Of a DNA stretch of 64,000 bases, positions 1 through 12,383 are shown one piece after another. Both the position numbers and the translations under genes were made by a program. Within the stretch, counting starts at the first letter, position 1, and the number at the start of each line of letters is the position of its first letter. This stretch comes from Mactra quadrangularis (lineage: Eukaryota > Mollusca > Bivalvia > Venerida > Mactridae), in assembly GCA_025267735.1 (NCBI GenBank), contig CM046304.1, positions 2,418,001-2,482,000 on the forward strand, read 5' to 3'. The notes beneath the pieces are model-generated. The model was given only the letters and a program-made list of their open reading frames with translations. It was not told where the DNA came from and ran no database searches.

Positions 1-961
1 CCCACGTCAACTTAGTGCAACTGGTAAATAATTAATTCTTGCGCGCCTAATGTAGTCCGCGGATAACGTTGTATTTACCGCAACTCTCCCGGGACCATTA
101 GGAAATTGAATTTCCTGAAACAGCGCTGGCAATAGGTTCCAATGATGGCTGAGATGACAAAGTACTCAACGAGGTTTAGAGAAAAATTGACGAAAACATC
201 AGTTAAACCGTACATACCATATTTTGCCATTGGCAGATTGATTAAAATACAATAGTTGAAAATAAACAGTTTGGAATGGAAAATAAACTAGACATGGAAT
301 TGTGAGGCATGATTTAGAAAGAATCTTTGACATACATGTTGATAATGTCATTGCATTTGACAAAGAGGATGTTGGTAGTCTATTCCAAAACAATCGTAAG
401 TCATATCTGTTAATATGTAGGGAAAAACAATTTGATAAGCCCGTCGTGGCAGACTTACTTTTGATATTCCTTTCATGTACCTATTGTGATATTTTATAAA
501 CAAAATGTTCGATGGCTGACTTTAGTTAAAGTAGGAAATGAAATAATTCAAAATAACTCGTCCCCTGTCTAGGACAAACTTTTTGACAAGTGAAGAGGAC
601 GTATATTTTCCCAGACGAGAAAAAACACTCAGAGTTGCAGCAACACAATTTTAGAAGAAAAGTGAAAATTAAAATACAAGAATGATGGTTTCAACAAGTA
701 ATTAGTCTGGTTTTCAGATAGATAATTAGATTAGTATTCTAATTAACATAGTCTAACTTTTGTAGGATGGTTTTGAACACATGGTAGCTAAAATAACAAA
801 ATGTGGAACATGAATTTCTAAGCTTTGTCTATGTCATAAATAAATGACGGATGTGATATACACTGTATTTTATATGTTGCACATGCATTCTCGTGGCTAT
901 AAACAGTCCAATCAATGAGTTTAAAAAATGAAGAAAAACAAATGATGTCTCTTTATTATTT
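1..961. other. Gene-free left edge
   Basis: No gene can be supported. A short open stretch near 302-403 reads like protein and ends at a GTAAGT donor, but it has no good acceptor or start context (see findings). The rest is AT-rich sequence without a recognisable feature. Confidence 0.4.
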
Positions 962-1258
962 TTTTTTTGGTTTTACGCTGAAGCATCACATTGCATAGGT
1001 CATATAACGGCGGTCAATCAACCTAGACACTCCTCCTGGAAAGGCTAAATCTCTGGATTTAGCTGTTAACCAACTACTAAGCGCACACTTTCGTCAGTGA
1101 CTGGCAACTACCATACATTATAAAAATCATTGGTGGGAGAATGGCCGTAGAAATGATTTCATGATCAAGCTCCACGAAAGTATGGCCCGCCCAGAAATCG
1201 AACCCATGACCCATCGATCAGTAGACTTGCTTGCTACCAACTGAGCTAGCCGGGCGAC
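962..1258 (-). repeat. SINE-A, tRNA-derived SINE (antisense copy)
   Basis: Read on the minus strand it begins with a tRNA-like head carrying an A box (TAGCTCAGTTGGTAG) and a B box (GGTTCGATT). A conserved body follows (ACTTTCGTGGAGCTTG, GCCAGTCACTGAC, TTAACAGCTAAATCCAGAGA), then an A-rich tail. Other copies lie near 21.1, 25.0, 26.9, 40.5 and 59.5 kb. The shared body shows this is a SINE family and not a tRNA gene. Confidence 0.85.
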
Positions 1259-2159
1259 TGACTCTACAATAGGTTTTAAGCCGTTTCAACACAAATATGG
1301 CCATCCTACGGCGGCCAGCTCAGGAGACTGAATTATCCTGGACCTTCGTCTATATTAGTGGACAACCCATTCATGCACAATAATAGCAATTTATTTAAAA
1401 TAGCCCTCTTCACTTTCTATTTGTGACTTTATGTGTTTTGCAATTTGTGACCTTAACTTGCTTTAAAGCAGGATGGTTGTAATTACTTTTTTGGGGTGTG
1501 TTAGTAACTTTCATTCCGATAACAAAGCTATACTCTGTACTTACGATTTCGGTCATTCAGTGTAACTTTCATTTGATTGCAATGTGCTCGAAACCCAATG
1601 GACGCAGCACTGACAAGTTTCGGTTAGCCATCTTCAGGTTGATACAAGTTTTGTCTTAAACACATCTCGTTGATTTCTGAAGAAAGATTGTTTATATTTG
1701 TTTTAAATGTTTGTAAATTGGCTTATAGGGTTCTACTTTAATTTCTAGTATATTCGAACATACAAACCAGTGGTGCTTTTCAAAAACATTCTTACGAAAA
1801 ACATCTTCGTAAGTCAAAAGCATGAAACATTAATAATACTCTTATTTTTTGGCTTATAAACTTCAAATATTATAGAATTGTGTAGAATATTGTATACATT
1901 TTGAAAATCATATCATAGTTATGTTTATTATCCATCTGACATGAAATGCTAATCATTTATAATTGACTTACGATAATTTTTTTCGTAAGAATTTTTGTGA
2001 AAAGTACCCCAGAGTCTTAGCTTATGTCAACGTCACCATAAGTACGAAAACATCTTTTTAAAATGATAAAATCGGCGATAAATGGAACTATCTCTGAATT
2101 TATTGTTGTATAGTATACTAATTTATTTAAGCTCGATTGTGAAACAAGTTCTAACAACT

Positions 2160-2335
2160 TAGATTTATCACTTTCGAGTCCGCTTCCTGGTCCCCCAGTA
2201 CTGAGCTAGTAGGATAAAGTTTCTTGCTCAAGAAAAAAACGGGTTTGGGTGGAATTCGATCCAAAGCAGAGCTGACTATCCTATGATTACCAGTCCATCG
2301 TCGTAACGGCTCGACCACACCCGCTCCTAATTGTT
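2160..2335 (-). repeat. SINE-C, tRNA-like SINE (antisense)
   Basis: On the minus strand a tRNA-like head (GGTCGAGCCGTTA, GGATCGAATTCC) is followed by a short unique body containing TTGAGCAAGAAACTTTATCC. Relatives sharing the TTGAGCAA tail lie at 23.3 and 47.95 kb. The head is degraded, so it is not a functional tRNA. Confidence 0.6.
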
Positions 2336-2615
2336 GAACATGGCCAAAGGCATATGTTATGCCGCTTTTTACCAAATAAAGATGTAAGTATATACTAAAT
2401 TTAATGTACATGTACTTAATTTAATGCAAATGCCAATGGTTCACAAATGTTAAAGATAAGGTTGTTTTTTTAAATACCCCGCTAGTAACAGTATATGTAT
2501 ACGCTTTACTCGTAGTACATATTTTAAAAACTTATTTCATATTTCTCCGTCACAATTTATAGGTCAGTTTGTCTTTAAATATTATGAAACATTTTCTCAG
2601 CACAATAACAAACAT

Positions 2616-3708
2616 CAGGCGCGTATCTGCCATTACGCACTTTACGCACGTGCGTAACCTCGATTCCAGAAATCGAAAATCTAAAAGTGCAAAAAACACT
2701 GAGAAATTGGATGCTTAACCAGGGGTAGGCATTATTTGAATAGACTGTGTTTTTTCATATTTTACTCCACGAAAATGTCATATAAAATACTCATTAAAAT
2801 ACACAGATTAATTTCTATGTATGCTTGTGCACATTGAAACTTTTTTCAAAAAATACTTTTGAGTCATGACAAAAACAATTAACTAATTACGTTATTATAT
2901 GATTAGAAATCTTACTTATAATCAATGCAAATGATCATTTTGGTGTGCAAATCCTCGATATTTACCAAAAGTGATTTCAACATTAATTTTGTAAAGAAAA
3001 AATATAAATCTTAGGGCCATCGAATCACACTCGCCACACGTTTTTACTATCTGAAAAATTAGTACGTGTATTTATTACAAATGCTGTCTGAACAATCTCT
3101 TGGTTTCAAAATTTTGGTAACATTTCAAACAAAAAGTAGATAATACATGACTGTGGCCGCACACCATCAGACTCTGTTTTCTCATATATTACGTATTTAT
3201 ATTTTATTGACATTTAAACAGTATAAATAAGATAATGTTTCGTGCACATATGTTTCTAATTACTGCATTCATAACTTTTAACTAATATAATAAAACAGTC
3301 TTTAATAAGGCCTTGATGGTGAGGGACCTTTGCCCTCTGTTGCTTACTTTCGCTTCTGATATGTAAACAAACTTAAATTTAAGATTTCAACATAAACACT
3401 ATCTCAGTTTGATGTCTTACTAACATATTGTTCAGACAACACTTAAAGTTGTTGTATATTACTTTGCAAGATATACCTTAGGCCTACAATGACAACATAA
3501 CGTTCACTTTTTACTCGTATTTGCCCGTATGAAATTGCAGATTGTATTAAAATAGGAATGAACGAAGGGTATTTCTGTTAGCATACAACCGATGGCTTCA
3601 GTATCATCAAAATACACCTTAGCAAATGTAGCGAATAAACATCTAGGGACATGCCCTCCAACCACTACTTTTGTGCGTAACCTCAAAAACGGCCTAGATA
3701 CGCGCCTG
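2616..3708. mobile_element. Non-autonomous hAT-type DNA transposon, 1.09 kb
   Basis: The ends are inverted repeats: CAGGCGCGTATCTGCC on the left and the reverse complement of GGCCTAGATACGCGCCTG on the right, with GTGCGTAACCTC inverted just inside both ends. The element is flanked by a perfect 8-bp direct repeat, ACAAACAT (2608-2615 and 3709-3716). An 8-bp duplication and CAGG termini are the hallmark of the hAT superfamily. No transposase-like reading frame remains; the interior is AT-rich. Confidence 0.8.
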
Positions 3709-3898
3709 ACAAACATTGACAGGTAATTATAAAATATCAAACATGCAACTAAATCTGTTAGCCACTAGATTAGAATGTTTTATCGGAACTGGGCCCAGAG
3801 GACGTAAAAGATAAGATTACAGCACTATTTATAAGCTAACTTGGACAAATATATGGACGAATTGTCAAATCGTCAAATGTAAAAATACACCGAAAACA

Positions 3899-4032
3899 TT
3901 AAAATAATTTCCAGTAAATTAAATAAATGGACTTAAAATAATTTCTAGTAAATTGAATAAATGGACTTAATATTTAATTAATTCTGATTGGTTATCAGTA
4001 AAAATAACTTTACAAGTAACCAATCAGAAACA
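3899..4032. repeat. Short tandem duplication and hairpin
   Basis: A ~37-bp unit (AATTTCCAGTAAATTAAATA and following bases) is repeated twice. It is followed by an inverted pair, TTCTGATTGGTTA ... TAACCAATCAGAA, that could form a hairpin. It is too short to classify. Confidence 0.5.
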
Positions 4033-4397
4033 ATTAAATAGTTAGCCCTGTTTAGATGCCAAACGCAAAAATAATATTTTCCAGTCTATTTTTGAAGTCC
4101 CTGTACAAAACAGTATCCTCCGGAGAGCTCTCCAAAATGGAGATAAAATTGTGCATCATCATATTCGATGCATTAAACAACCGTAGCTCCATTAACTATG
4201 TATGGCAATTTAATTAAATTTATAACGCTTTAATGGTCTTGATAGACAGGCAGTGGATATTTAATTGCCTTAGCTACATTCAACAGATTTATGTAAAAAG
4301 CTACATTTTATGTAGTCAGATTTCCTTTTTTTGTTACCATGGAAACTGGATGATGCTGATGGCTTAAAGAGATTGTTCCAGATGAATTTATGTCAGA

Positions 4398-4678
4398 TAG
4401 GACTGTCACGATATACCGGTATATTGCGATATGCAGCTGCGGCAATACGTACCGTGGTACGAATTAAATAAGCCGGTTTTTAGAGATATGTTCTATTTTC
4501 ATTGAAAAAATCACCCCAGGCATTTTCCTTACAAAATCCTATAATATACCACTATACTGATGTAGAATGCAGCCGTGTCTTTAGTTTGCAAAGCAATATA
4601 CCGTGGTACGAATCGCGGTTCGATTCTAACGCATGGCAATATACCGCGATACGCTCCTGACGAATCGTGACAGCCCTA
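4398..4678. mobile_element. hAT MITE, TAGGGCTGTCA family, 281 bp
   Basis: The termini are TAGGACTGTCACGATA and TCGTGACAGCCCTA, with further inverted stretches (ACCGTGGTACGAAT, ATACCGCGATACG) inside. A perfect 8-bp target-site duplication, ATGTCAGA, occupies 4390-4397 and 4679-4686. Related copies are at 35.46 and 56.49 kb. No coding capacity. Confidence 0.85.
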
Positions 4679-4848
4679 ATGTCAGATGTTTTGTCTTGGG
4701 AGACATAACGACGTGAACAAGTAATTTGAGATGAAATGCCAGCCAAAGTAACTCACAAAACATAAAAAATCCATTCATTTCGCTATTCAATTCAAATTTT
4801 ACTTCACACATATGTACATATGTATTGTGAAAATTTATTTATCTTTCC

Positions 4849-5020
4849 GTGGCGTAAACATTAACCCCTCTTATTTAAATACTTACTAAAGTACTATTGC
4901 ACTCACGATCGAAGTAAATAGATATAAGTATTTATGTACAGGGATAATCGAACAATCATCGAGTATTTACATCAGCGGGGTTAATTAATGTGCCACTGAC
5001 AAGTGAATGAAATTAAATAA
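4849..5020. mobile_element. Long-TIR MITE, 'GTCAGTGGCGCATACATTAA' family
   Basis: The two halves are near-complementary: AACCCCTCTTATTTAAATAC on the left and a stretch ending in GGGGTTAATTAATGTGCCACTG on the right, continuing as TGAATGAAATT. The same long terminal inverted repeat recurs at 13.0, 27.2, 29.2, 33.4 and 52.7 kb. Outer ends are eroded, so boundaries are approximate. Confidence 0.7.
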
Positions 5021-5683
5021 TTTCACTCACATGTGTCTCTCTGAATGTTGAAAAAGGCGAGTGTGAAACAAACGAAAGCAAAACCAGAAACATAGCATGC
5101 ATTGTATTTACCTGTTCACCGCTGCAATTCATTAAGGGTCATTTATTTTAACCTTTAGTTGTGTGGTGAAGATATTTTCCTTTCCGAACAATTTTCAAGT
5201 AAATAAACAGTTCAATGAATAAAAAACTCAAAATATTTTTTTTCAAACCTTTAATCAGGTATCTATGTCTCTGCTTAAAATTTTCTATCATGGTTTTGTT
5301 GAATAATATAATCCATATATTTCATTAACAATATATATTCCAAAAGAACACGTGTTTTTTATTTAAAACAATAACTAAGCAACTTTATTTTAAAATTCTA
5401 AACAGATGAACAAAGTGCAATACTTGCGCTATAAATTTTCTATTTATATACTCTAAACGTGAACCACGAGAAATTCGTGCAGCACGTGAAATAAACCAAG
5501 TATCGATAATATGACGTAGTAAAAACATGTGTGCTACTGTAGTTCTAAAAATAGATACAGTAGATTACTCGGTAAATCTTATACATGTATATAAATGTCG
5601 AAAAAAAGTATTTTCGTCTATGGATTAATATTTTTAGATAAAACCGTCTTTTTTTATTTTTGAAGAACGATATTAATATAGCA

Positions 5684-5860
5684 TAGATATAACACGGCAC
5701 TTGTCCTCCCTTGCCTTCAAGCTAGCTTTTGAAGCGACGAGGTAGATTGTCCGCTGACGACTCGAGATGTCGTGGGTTTGAATCTCAGGTCGAACCATAG
5801 ATTTTTAGTCGGTTACATTTGGCACCCAAAGTAAATTACCCATTAGGAATTGTGTGCTTC
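5684..5860 (+). repeat. SINE-B, tRNA-derived SINE
   Basis: The tRNA-like head holds GCTAGCTTTTGAAGCGACGA and a B box GTGGGTTTGAATCTC, followed by GTCGGTTACA. A second copy with the same order is at 15.05 kb. The body shared by the copies argues against a functional tRNA gene. Confidence 0.65.
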
Positions 5861-6289
5861 CATACTAAGATTGTTCCACAGGAATTCAACCTTCCAGAAT
5901 TCGAGGACAAATTCAAGATACGCCAAAGGTTGCCTGCGTAAAACTTTGGACTAAGTACATGCATATACAGGGTTTAGATTTTCATTTAAAACCATTGTTG
6001 CCTCATTTATAATAAAGTACGATACTAGCTAAGTAAAACATGTAATCTCGTTCATTTATCATGAAGAAAAAAACCTCAAAAGTAAAAGTCGTAGAAGAAG
6101 GAGAGAATAAACGAGAACTAGAGAGTAGCGAGTCAGAATTAATCTCCTTTTAATGAGAGCTCCTGTCTAATCCTGGATTAACTTTTGTTTCATAATCGAA
6201 CAACGAAAGTAGTGCCACTGAATACAGAGTAATAGGAATATGAACTGGTTTTACTAGTAATCAATGTTTTTGTTGTTTTTTACAGGGTT

Positions 6290-6512
6290 TAACGCTGTGT
6301 CAACACAATTTAGGGCGTCCAGCGCAACTAACCTAGCTTTCCTGGACCCTTTTCTATAACCAGTACACACCTACATTTCCACAAGGCCGGAAACTTCTCC
6401 ATATTATCTAATCAATTGAGGAAAATTGACATTATTGTCAAATTTTCATGGAAGGGTATAACCTCCCCGGGTAGGATTCGAACCCGTATCCCCTTCGGGA
6501 CACACGAGGTAA
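6290..6512 (-). repeat. SINE-D, tRNA-like SINE (antisense)
   Basis: On the minus strand the head contains GGTTCGAATCCTACCCGGGG. The body contains the complement of CTGGACCCTTTTCTATAACC and CCACAAGGCCGGAAACTTC. The same body is seen near 24.65 and 38.8 kb, so this is a dispersed family. Confidence 0.6.
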
Positions 6513-6728
6513 TCAATGTGAAAATGCGTCAAGATAGAATTTCTTAGTCGTTGGTCCAAGTTTGAAGCTGTAATTAGTCCGTCCGAGCATTTCGGTAACA
6601 GGCTGTAGGCACGGTCTCTCATCATAGCAATACATAGAGCATTTTGATTCGAGACCGTGTCGGTCGCCTGATGTCAATAAAATGTACAATTTTGCTGAAT
6701 GTTTATATACGTTTGTATGGTGGCTGAT

Positions 6729-6953
6729 TTACGCCATGTCGTATTTTCGTTTCTTTGCCGCGAAGATTAGAAAAAACGAAAACACGAAGGCATGACAAAT
6801 CCACAGTTTGTCATATTTTCGTATTTTCGTTTTCTCTAATCTCTGCGTTGAAGGAACGAAAATACGGTCTACAGAAAAAATACGACAATCTTCGCATTTT
6901 CGTTTTTTCGAATCTCTGCAGCGAAGAAACGAACACACGACAAATAAATGCAA
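6729..6953. repeat. Inverted-repeat cluster, TATTTTCGTTT motif
   Basis: Several copies of CGTATTTTCGTTT and their complements (AAAAAACGAAAA, ACGAAAATACG), together with GCGAAGA/TCTTCGC pairs, make this segment self-complementary in both directions. It resembles a small foldback or decayed MITE. No flanking duplication was found. Short overlapping open frames on both strands come from this symmetry. Confidence 0.5.
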
Positions 6954-7558
6954 CAGTATACAGTCAAGTTCTTTGGAATGTACGTATAGAGGGGGGAGGT
7001 GTCAGCTTCTAATTGAGGGGTTGTCTACTAATACTGGTGTCCAGGAAAGCTGATTCGGCGTGAAATAACAACGACAACTTCCAGCCAAATTTTCTCTTTT
7101 GTATTCCTACGCAAGTTTTCGACATCATAATTTCGCGGACTACTTTTATTGGGATCATAATTGGTAAAACACACTACAAAATAATAGAACTATAACTAAC
7201 TCTAACAATGTCAAACAATTAAGCTCGTATCACAATTAATTGAATCAACAAAATTGAATCAACAAGATTTGTCTTTGGAAATAAACGATCGACAATTTTC
7301 AGCCTAAAAAAGATCATATACAACTTAATGGCGTTGGCATTTCATGTCAGGACGGCATTTATATTTGGTACTAGGTCAGAAATGATATTATTGTATTTTT
7401 GTATGTACCTCTAGGGAACATTTGATCAAATATGATATTAATTGACTAATATATAATATATTTGTTGCTATACAGTACCCTCCTAAAGTTCTTGGAATTA
7501 TCAAATTTTGAGAAATACTGATCATAAATGCCAGTACGCTCCCCTCGCAGCTCAGTGA

Positions 7559-7722
7559 ATACAATGGGACCTCAGAAAACCGAACCCTCAGAAAACTGGA
7601 TTCCTCACAATACCGAAACATTCTTGTGGTCCCGAATTTACTTGTTCTTTATTTATCAAGTAAAAAAAAAACTCTAATCCAGAACCTCAGAATTTTCGGG
7701 TTTCTGAGGTTCCAGTGTACAT
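7559..7722. mobile_element. Possible pogo/Tigger-type MITE remnant
   Basis: The left part holds ATGGGACCTCAGAAAACCGA, with the motif repeated just inside. The right part is its approximate complement, TTCTGAGGTTCCAGTGTAC. CAGTGGAACCTC-like ends are typical of pogo/Tigger elements. The interior is short and the copy is decayed. Confidence 0.45.
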
Positions 7723-8052
7723 TACATTAAATAGAACAAGTGAATCTTTCTAACCAATGCATTGGAGAGTTGAATGCCACGAGTATTTTTGCTCTAATCA
7801 AAACTTATTCGTGTAACATAGCTTGAACCATGTTTTGATAAACTAATTAATATTGATTTTGGAATTTGCTTATATGAGTCTTTGTTTCTTTTTAGTTGGT
7901 AAATAAGAATCAAGTTATCGTAAAAACAGGTTTTTGTCCAAGAATTTTTGAAGGGCACGTTAAGTCAAGGGTTTTTTGATGGTATCTGTATTCCATACTT
8001 CACGAATGGCATACTAGATCTCACGAGCCTCTAATTGTTTCGTGGTATTTTA

Positions 8053-8410
8053 AAAAGTACTCATTCACTGATTTTAACTCAAATATCAACTTTTTCTGAA
8101 ACTATTTAATTTGTACTGGAACATTTTTGGAAGCAGGATAGTAGTGTTCTGATAATGACAATTTTAATGCAAATGGACATACAACTAATAATGATAGTGT
8201 TTCAAGTAGTAAATATCTACCCCGTATGTCACGGTAGAGACAATTTTAGTGCATTTTTGTGACTTTTATTGTATATTTCTTGCAATATATAGGTAAGTTT
8301 GTCTTAAAACATTAAGAATTATTTTTGACACAATTACAGACACTGAATACATGTAGTATTTTCAAAATATAGAAAAATCTTAACCAAATCTGTGAACTAG
8401 TACCTTTTAG
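8053..8410. mobile_element. TTAA-flanked MITE, 'GGTACTCATTCACAGA' family (degraded copy)
   Basis: It begins AAAGTACTCATTCACTGATT and ends TCTGTGAACTAGTACC, the inverse. The interior (AAATATCAACTTTTTCTGAA, TGTGACTTTTATTGTATATT) is strongly similar to the copy at 48.29 kb, which keeps TTAA at both ends. The TTAA flank suggests piggyBac-like mobilisation. Confidence 0.7.
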
Positions 8411-9654
8411 CAGAAAATGAGGATGGCCTCATCCCGTCCTAGTACCCCACCCCCTTGATTATTGCATCGAGTCTGCAAGAATCCCAGTCATTACATGTAG
8501 AATTCAGATAATAGCCTCTGCAATCCATAGATTATAACAAAATCATAATTCATAATGACAGTGGTTATAAATTCACTCAAAATATTTACACCAATCGTTT
8601 TATATTTGCTTGACCAAAAAAGGGGTCCCACGAGATGCGTAAATATTCCACAACTAACAGGAATTCCTATCGTCTGTCTAAATACTGTGTGACAATATTG
8701 TCACTATGGCATTTTTATAAACAATCGACTGTTTGATTTCCTTTGAGATTTGTCAAAGACGCCGCTATCAGGCAGAACTGTCATAATTATTTCCATCTCA
8801 ATGATGGACACACTTTGTATCAATTCGGACAAATATAACACTCTGCGTAGATGATAATATTATTTCATTGTTTTCTACCAAAAACAAAAGAGAGAGACAG
8901 TGAACATTTTGTAGTTAGTTTTTATGTAGCGGCGTCAAGTATGAAGGACATATACACACGAATAAGCGAGTCAGTTTTACTCCCATTTTTTCAGTCTGTC
9001 TCAAATACGACGGACTGTTCACCTGATCATCTTTCATAAAATTCACAAGCACTAGATCCCAATCCTAAGTAAGCCTAAGTTACTGCCTTATTTCTCTCAT
9101 AATGAGCCATTGATGGTGGCTGGGTCCAAACTCAGTTTTTATACGATATTTACAACTCCATAAATACAGTCCAACAAAACCAAGCAGTAAATTTAGTTCT
9201 GAATGGTGTTTTTATGTAAATATAACTTTGTTCAACAATTTAAGACTATAACTTATCATCTAATCTGGAATTTTTGCCTTTAACTCAAACTTGTAACTTT
9301 CTTACTTAATTGTTATTCCAAAAACCACTCGGGTGATTCCGTAAACAGACGACTCAAGAGTTCGGTGTTCTTTTACATACGGAACAATCTCGGCGATCTT
9401 ATACGGGGAAGATCTCCGATGTTGTTCCAAATGTATTCTATCATTATGTATATATCATATTCATGTATACATATGCGTATGTCATGTCAGCAAACCAATT
9501 AAAAAATAATGAGTTTGGCACCAAATAAGTTCACATATAACATCTTATATCATATGTAATATATAATACACAAACCAGTGATCCACGTCTGTCTAACAGA
9601 TTTATATTTTTGGCAAGGTTTATCAGGGATTATTTTTCCATGTTTATTTATGTA

Positions 9655-9810
9655 GAAGTTATCAGTCCCAATGGTACACAGATGTTATGAGTTGAAGATT
9701 TTATAAAAGCTTTCTAAAAGTTATCAGACCAGCTGGCACAAGATATGGGATTTTTATATGCTACAGCAAAAAGTTATCAATCCCTCTGGTCACACTGATA
9801 TAATGGGTTG
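9655..9810 (+). repeat. Imperfect tandem repeat, ~62-bp unit
   Basis: Three degenerate units each start with AAGTTATCA and continue with a CC..(T/C)TGG..CACA-like stretch and GATAT. They begin near 9656, 9718 and 9771. No known function. Confidence 0.4.
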
Positions 9811-10087
9811 GTTCATAATGGTAAAAAGTTTCGTCTGTTTTCGGTCATTTGGCGGTGTTCAGTTTATTCTACTTACTGTTTTGTAGAAGCTTAAGAGTTT
9901 TTAACCAGTACTAAGAGTATATCTAAGATCGGCATGATAAGCTGATAGAATGGCCGTTGAGTTCGGTGCCATTTGGAGTATGAAATTCACCTGCATTTGC
10001 TTCACTCCACCCACGAGGAGGGTGATATAATTTCGTTGTCCCAATATGTCGGCTGGGCTAAGCAGAGTAAAAGACTTCCAAATATGA

Positions 10088-10343
10088 TAGGCGCGTAGGA
10101 GCTGGGGCCGCAGGGGCAGCGGCCCCAATATTCTGGCAAGCAGCGGCAATGGAACCGCTATTTAATCTTTCATGACACATATTGAAACTCTTGACGTCTA
10201 ATACAAAGATTTGTTCTTAAACAGGGGGTACTGAAAGTGCTAATAATTGAGTTTTAGAGGCTTACATTCACAAGAAAATCGACCCTCGGGAGGCGACATC
10301 CACCCCATCTGCGGCCCCAATATTCAGATCCTTCCAACGCGCC
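10088..10343. mobile_element. Decayed hAT-like MITE
   Basis: The ends AGGCGCGTAGGAGC and CTTCCAACGCGCCTG are inverted, and GGCCCCAATATTC occurs near both sides. The CAGGCGCG terminus resembles the hAT element at 2.6 kb. No clear flanking duplication remains. Confidence 0.45.
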
Positions 10344-12383
10344 TGTAACCAGGGGTAATAGCTTAATTGCAATAACTTAATTTGGATGAATGATAGACTA
10401 CCTCCCTTTATCTGATAGTAAATGTATAACAATAGAATGCTTTAAGCAAACAGAAAGGTTTATATAAAAACAACTACATTACCTACCAAATTTTTTTATA
10501 ACATCGAAGAATGAATTATATCATATAAAAATAACAGCAAAATTGATATAAAATATGATATTGCGCATTAACCTTACCAACAACATATAGATCAAATCTT
10601 TCACAACATCAATCTAAAATAACCTCATAGAAACATTAAATTGATTAATGGCAGGAAAATGTTTCAATCATCATAAAATGTATACTTTGTGCAGTCTGCA
10701 CATATACTTTTTATTTCCACCCTATGGGGATTTTATATGTGAATGAAATTATACAAGTTTTGTAAAAATATTAAATTGATGACGTCCCTGTTAGCATTGC
10801 TTAATTCGTTAGGCATGAAACTTTGTGCAAATTCTGGCAATTAAGGCCCTACCATATTCAACATATAGGTGTCTTTGATGTCATTTACATAGCATGTTGC
10901 ATTTAGCTGTAAGGTTATCTGATACGTTACCCTATAGCAAGCAGTCATACATTAAAATTGAAAGTAAATGTGCTTTACTTACATTTTGCACCGTTTTCAA
11001 AACTCATGATCAGCTTTTTTCCACAAGTATAATTAATATGTTCATGAATGGCAGTTTTATATTAGATTTTGCTCCGTATACGCTTTATATAACGTAATAC
11101 GTACATGGTGGCCGCTAACCAAGCCAAATTTCAAGGAAAATATTCTTTGCCATTACTTGCTAATCCTTTTCACATGGTGTTAATAAATTCTTTATTTACA
11201 AGGGACACGCTGATTTGTAATCCTAAGCTCTATTACTTGGTCATCACCACTGCTAAATTCTGGACCATTGCATATAACATGTAAATATAATTAAGTAAGT
11301 AGGTAGGTATTTACTCTCAGGTGGCATAATTAATTAAGCAAACCAAGCTCGCTTTGTGAGCCCAATTTGTGATTTTTGTAGATCATAGCTTTCTTAAGAA
11401 CATAATCAATTAATTCAACACTCTTCTAGACCCCAGATCGATGTTCTCGGCAAAACCAACGAATAGAGTATGTTGTAGATCTATAGTCAAAGAGAGGTAA
11501 CTCTGTATATACTCAAAGCACTAAAAAGGGAGATAATTCAACTTATTTCCTGAGGATAGCCACAGTGATAACTTTGATTCCATTGCGTTTTTGCTCTAAC
11601 ATACCAAGATAAATCTTAATTTTAAGGCTGGCAGACTTACTTTAATACCATACCCTTATATAACCGTTTGCTATCGCATAAATGCAGAACATTTTAGTTG
11701 TACATGTTGTACATTTTGTACATGTTTTCTGCAAAAATCTGTAATTGTGCATGACTATTCATCAACAAACACACATTTTTTACCATTTATTATTTACAGA
11801 TTCAATACAATACATCTCTCCACTATATACACAATTTTAATATTTATAATAATACATGTACATAAAAATATTACAATTTGAGAGAAAACATTTTTTATCA
11901 CAAAGCAACACCAACAATATCACTGATTACCTTACATATGAAGTTTCAAAAGGATCTCACAATAAATGACAGAAATATATGATAAAGAAAAACTTTAATG
12001 CAATTGTTAAGGACACCGGACGCCCGACTGCCCGCCCGCCTACCCACCTGCCCGTTTCACCAAACTATAAACTTTGTTACATAATTAAGCTTTATTCATA
12101 GCAAAATTACTTCATGGATACACGAAGAGTTTATTTAAAATTTCAAATGCTTAAGAAATGATAGAGGGCACTGTACATGCAAGTAAAATTTATGTAAAAC
12201 TTAATGTAGAAACATAAATTATATGAGTAATGTTTTGTCATGATATATTTGCACAGTAAATATGACAAAAAAGAGATACAAAGTAATACATACATTTTTA
12301 AATGACCACTTTAATAGTAAATATTAAATGCAGATTGGGCCAGAGTCTATTAAAGAAGCAACAAATTTAAAAAGGATGACCAA
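10344..12383. other. Intergenic, no gene seen
   Basis: AT-rich non-coding sequence. A segment at about 11945-12060 (containing GGACACCGGACGCCCG) is the complement of a repeat that also lies at 47240-47300. Several short ACATGTA-rich patches are present. No gene or intact transposon is evident. Confidence 0.5.

Noticed and set aside
7388..7621. 77-residue minus-strand frame
   Set aside because: Overlaps a pogo-like repeat remnant; no protein family pattern.
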